NCBI GenBank assembly: GCA_934254815.1
Contig: CAKQME010000018.1
Location: 1 to 34,505, forward strand
DNA length: 34,505 nt
From: an uncultured Clostridia bacterium
GTDB taxonomy: Bacteria; Bacillota; Clostridia; Christensenellales; Borkfalkiaceae
Reading direction: 5' to 3'
Position numbers and translations under genes: made by a program. This document shows, piece after piece, positions 33,706-34,505 of this stretch. Numbering within the stretch: position 1 is the first letter of the stretch; the number at the start of each line of letters is the position of its first letter. The notes under the pieces were generated by a model. The model was not told the origin of the DNA, searched no databases, and was given only the letters and a program-made list of their open reading frames with translations.

Positions 33706-33739
33706 ATTTTACTCCTTTTCGGAATACCGTTGAAATCGA

Positions 33740-33768
33740 AAGCATATATAATTGAAGAGTATATGCTT
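33740..33768. promoter_or_regulatory. Inverted repeat in the leader of the lipoprotein gene
   Basis: AAGCATATA (33740-33748) and TATATGCTT (33760-33768) form a perfect 9-bp inverted repeat with an 11-bp centre, between the -10 (33782-33787) and the start codon at 33705. It could be an operator or an mRNA hairpin. Confidence 0.5.
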
Positions 33769-33781
33769 ATACGCTCTAACA

Positions 33782-33810
33782 ATTATACACTAAAAAACAA
33801 AATTTAGCAA
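33782..33810 (-). promoter_or_regulatory. Promoter of the lipoprotein gene
   Basis: On the minus strand TTGCTA (33810-33805) and perfect TATAAT (33787-33782) are separated by 17 bp. The transcript would have a leader of about 70 bases containing the inverted repeat at 33740-33768. Confidence 0.75.
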
Positions 33811-33849
33811 CGAAATTTTTATAGTATTACGAGAATTTAAGGAGAAATT

Positions 33850-34101
33850 ATGGAAAAATTCGGACTTTTCGATTTAATAGACAAATTCAACACCGCCGCG
33901 AGCGGCAAGTCTGACTTTTCCGCGGGCAAAGAAAAAGCCGCGGAGCAGACGACTTCGCAGTTGAAAGACCCCGAAACGACGGCTCCGCCGCAGTATATGC
34001 TGAACGCCAAAACGCTTGCGTATATCGCGCGGCACGAAGAATTGGTTGCGTCCGTACCGCCGCGTGCAAAAGCTCGGCGCGGCAGACCGAAAACTCGCTG
34101 A
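33850..34101 (+). CDS. Small protein of unknown function
   Basis: 83 residues, divergent from the lipoprotein gene and preceded by a strong AAGGAG site 6 bases before the ATG, which is the main reason to call it a gene. A short amphipathic start (MEKFGLFDLIDKF) is followed by a Ser/Thr/Pro/Lys-rich linker, a helix-like LNAKTLAYIARHEELVAS segment (52-69) and a basic end (ARRGRPKTR). It has no signal peptide. Competing frames on the other strand lack ribosome sites. No clear -35/-10 pair was found, though TATAGT at 33820-33825 could serve as a -10. I do not recognise the family. Confidence 0.65.
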   Translation: MEKFGLFDLIDKFNTAASGKSDFSAGKEKAAEQTTSQLKDPETTAPPQYMLNAKTLAYIARHEELVASVPPRAKARRGRPKTR

Positions 34102-34130
34102 ACGAATAAAGAAAATCGATTTATTTTTTC

Positions 34131-34505
34131 TGTCATATTGACATAAAGACACATTGCAGTCAGTTTTAATTGTCATATTGAGCGTAAGCGAAATATCCCA
34201 TTGTACAAGAAGTCTGCGCTTTTTTGGTGGGATTCTTCACTACGTTCAGAAAGACATTAAATAAGTATGTCATATTGAGCGCAAGCGAAATATCCCATTG
34301 TATTAAGTGTTCCGTACTTATTCGGTGGGATTCTTCGTTTCACTCAGAATGACATACTTTGTTTATTTTTTATGTCATATTGAGCGCAAGCGAAATATCC
34401 CATTGTACAAGAAGTCTGCGCTTGTTCAGTGGGATTCTTCACTACGTTCAGAAAGACATTAAATAAGTATGTCATATTGAGCGCAAGCGAAATATCCCAT
34501 TGTAT
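34131..34505. repeat. Foldback repeat array with a 202-bp higher-order duplication
   Basis: A 21-bp minimal copy (34131-34151) is followed by full copies at 34172-34255, 34269-34353 and 34374-34457 and a copy cut by the window end (from 34471). Copies 1 and 3 are nearly identical, both ending ACTACGTTCAGAAAGAC, and so are the starts of copies 2 and 4. The array is therefore a two-unit block of 202 bp repeated in tandem. Orientation is the same as at 1-230. Apart from a short spacer (34102-34130) no other feature lies here. Confidence 0.9.

Noticed and set aside
34172..34505. CRISPR array
   Set aside because: The regular spacing is due to tandem foldback units. The middles are similar between copies instead of unique, unit ends are inverted arms, and no cas gene is present.

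Overview
The window looks like a chromosomal segment of an uncultivated Gram-positive bacterium of the Clostridia (Bacillota) type. The support is: lipoprotein signal peptides with lipoboxes, an ABC sugar importer without its own ATPase, strong AGGAGG-type ribosome binding sites, TTGACA-N17-TATAAT promoters, an Rrf2-nifS-nifU cluster and a Jag/YidC/RnpA/L34 cluster. I cannot assign a genus. No phage, transposase, tRNA, rRNA or CRISPR array was seen.

Layout. (1) 1-230: tandem copies of a foldback repeat. (2) 296-2309, minus strand: an iron-sulfur cluster unit of Rrf2 regulator, NifS and NifU, with a consensus promoter and a palindromic operator. (3) 2410-24050, minus strand: a carbohydrate-use locus of about 21.6 kb. 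Its upstream unit (24050 to 19227) encodes two secreted proteins with Listeria-Bacteroides repeats and an identical Cys-containing C-terminal tail motif; one of them also carries a metallophosphoesterase domain. The second unit (19099 to 2410) encodes an AraC regulator, a sugar-binding lipoprotein, a small exported Ig-like protein, two permeases, a 1193-residue surface protein, a GH28-like beta-helix lipoprotein, a GH36, a GH31 and an alpha/beta-hydrolase lipoprotein. Both units start from promoters of the same architecture: two 12-bp direct repeats spaced 21 bp apart, abutting the -35, then a 17-bp spacer and TAAAAT. This suggests one AraC-controlled regulon. (4) 24287-24645: more foldback repeats. 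(5) 24729-30225: the replication-origin core, with dnaN, rpmH, rnpA, yidD, yidC and jag running leftward and rsmG running rightward from an AT-rich region at 29157-29478 that has DnaA-box and DnaA-trio-like features. dnaA is not adjacent. (6) 30377-34101: an ABC-F ATPase, a lipoprotein of unknown function and a small unknown protein. (7) 34131-34505: a third array of the same repeats.

How the carbohydrate locus may work (inference): surface-anchored beta-sandwich and Ig-like proteins together with the beta-helix lipoprotein and the esterase lipoprotein would bind and process a glycan outside the cell. The binding lipoprotein and two permeases would import oligosaccharides, powered by an ATPase encoded elsewhere. 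GH36 and GH31, which lack signal peptides, would finish degradation in the cytoplasm. A related beta-sandwich module appears in at least four of the secreted proteins.

The most interesting points are the paired AraC-type promoters, the compact dnaN-oriC-rsmG origin lacking dnaA, the foldback repeat family with internally deleted minimal copies, the shared KSGCKGS C-terminal tails, and a YidC with a large insertion in an external loop.
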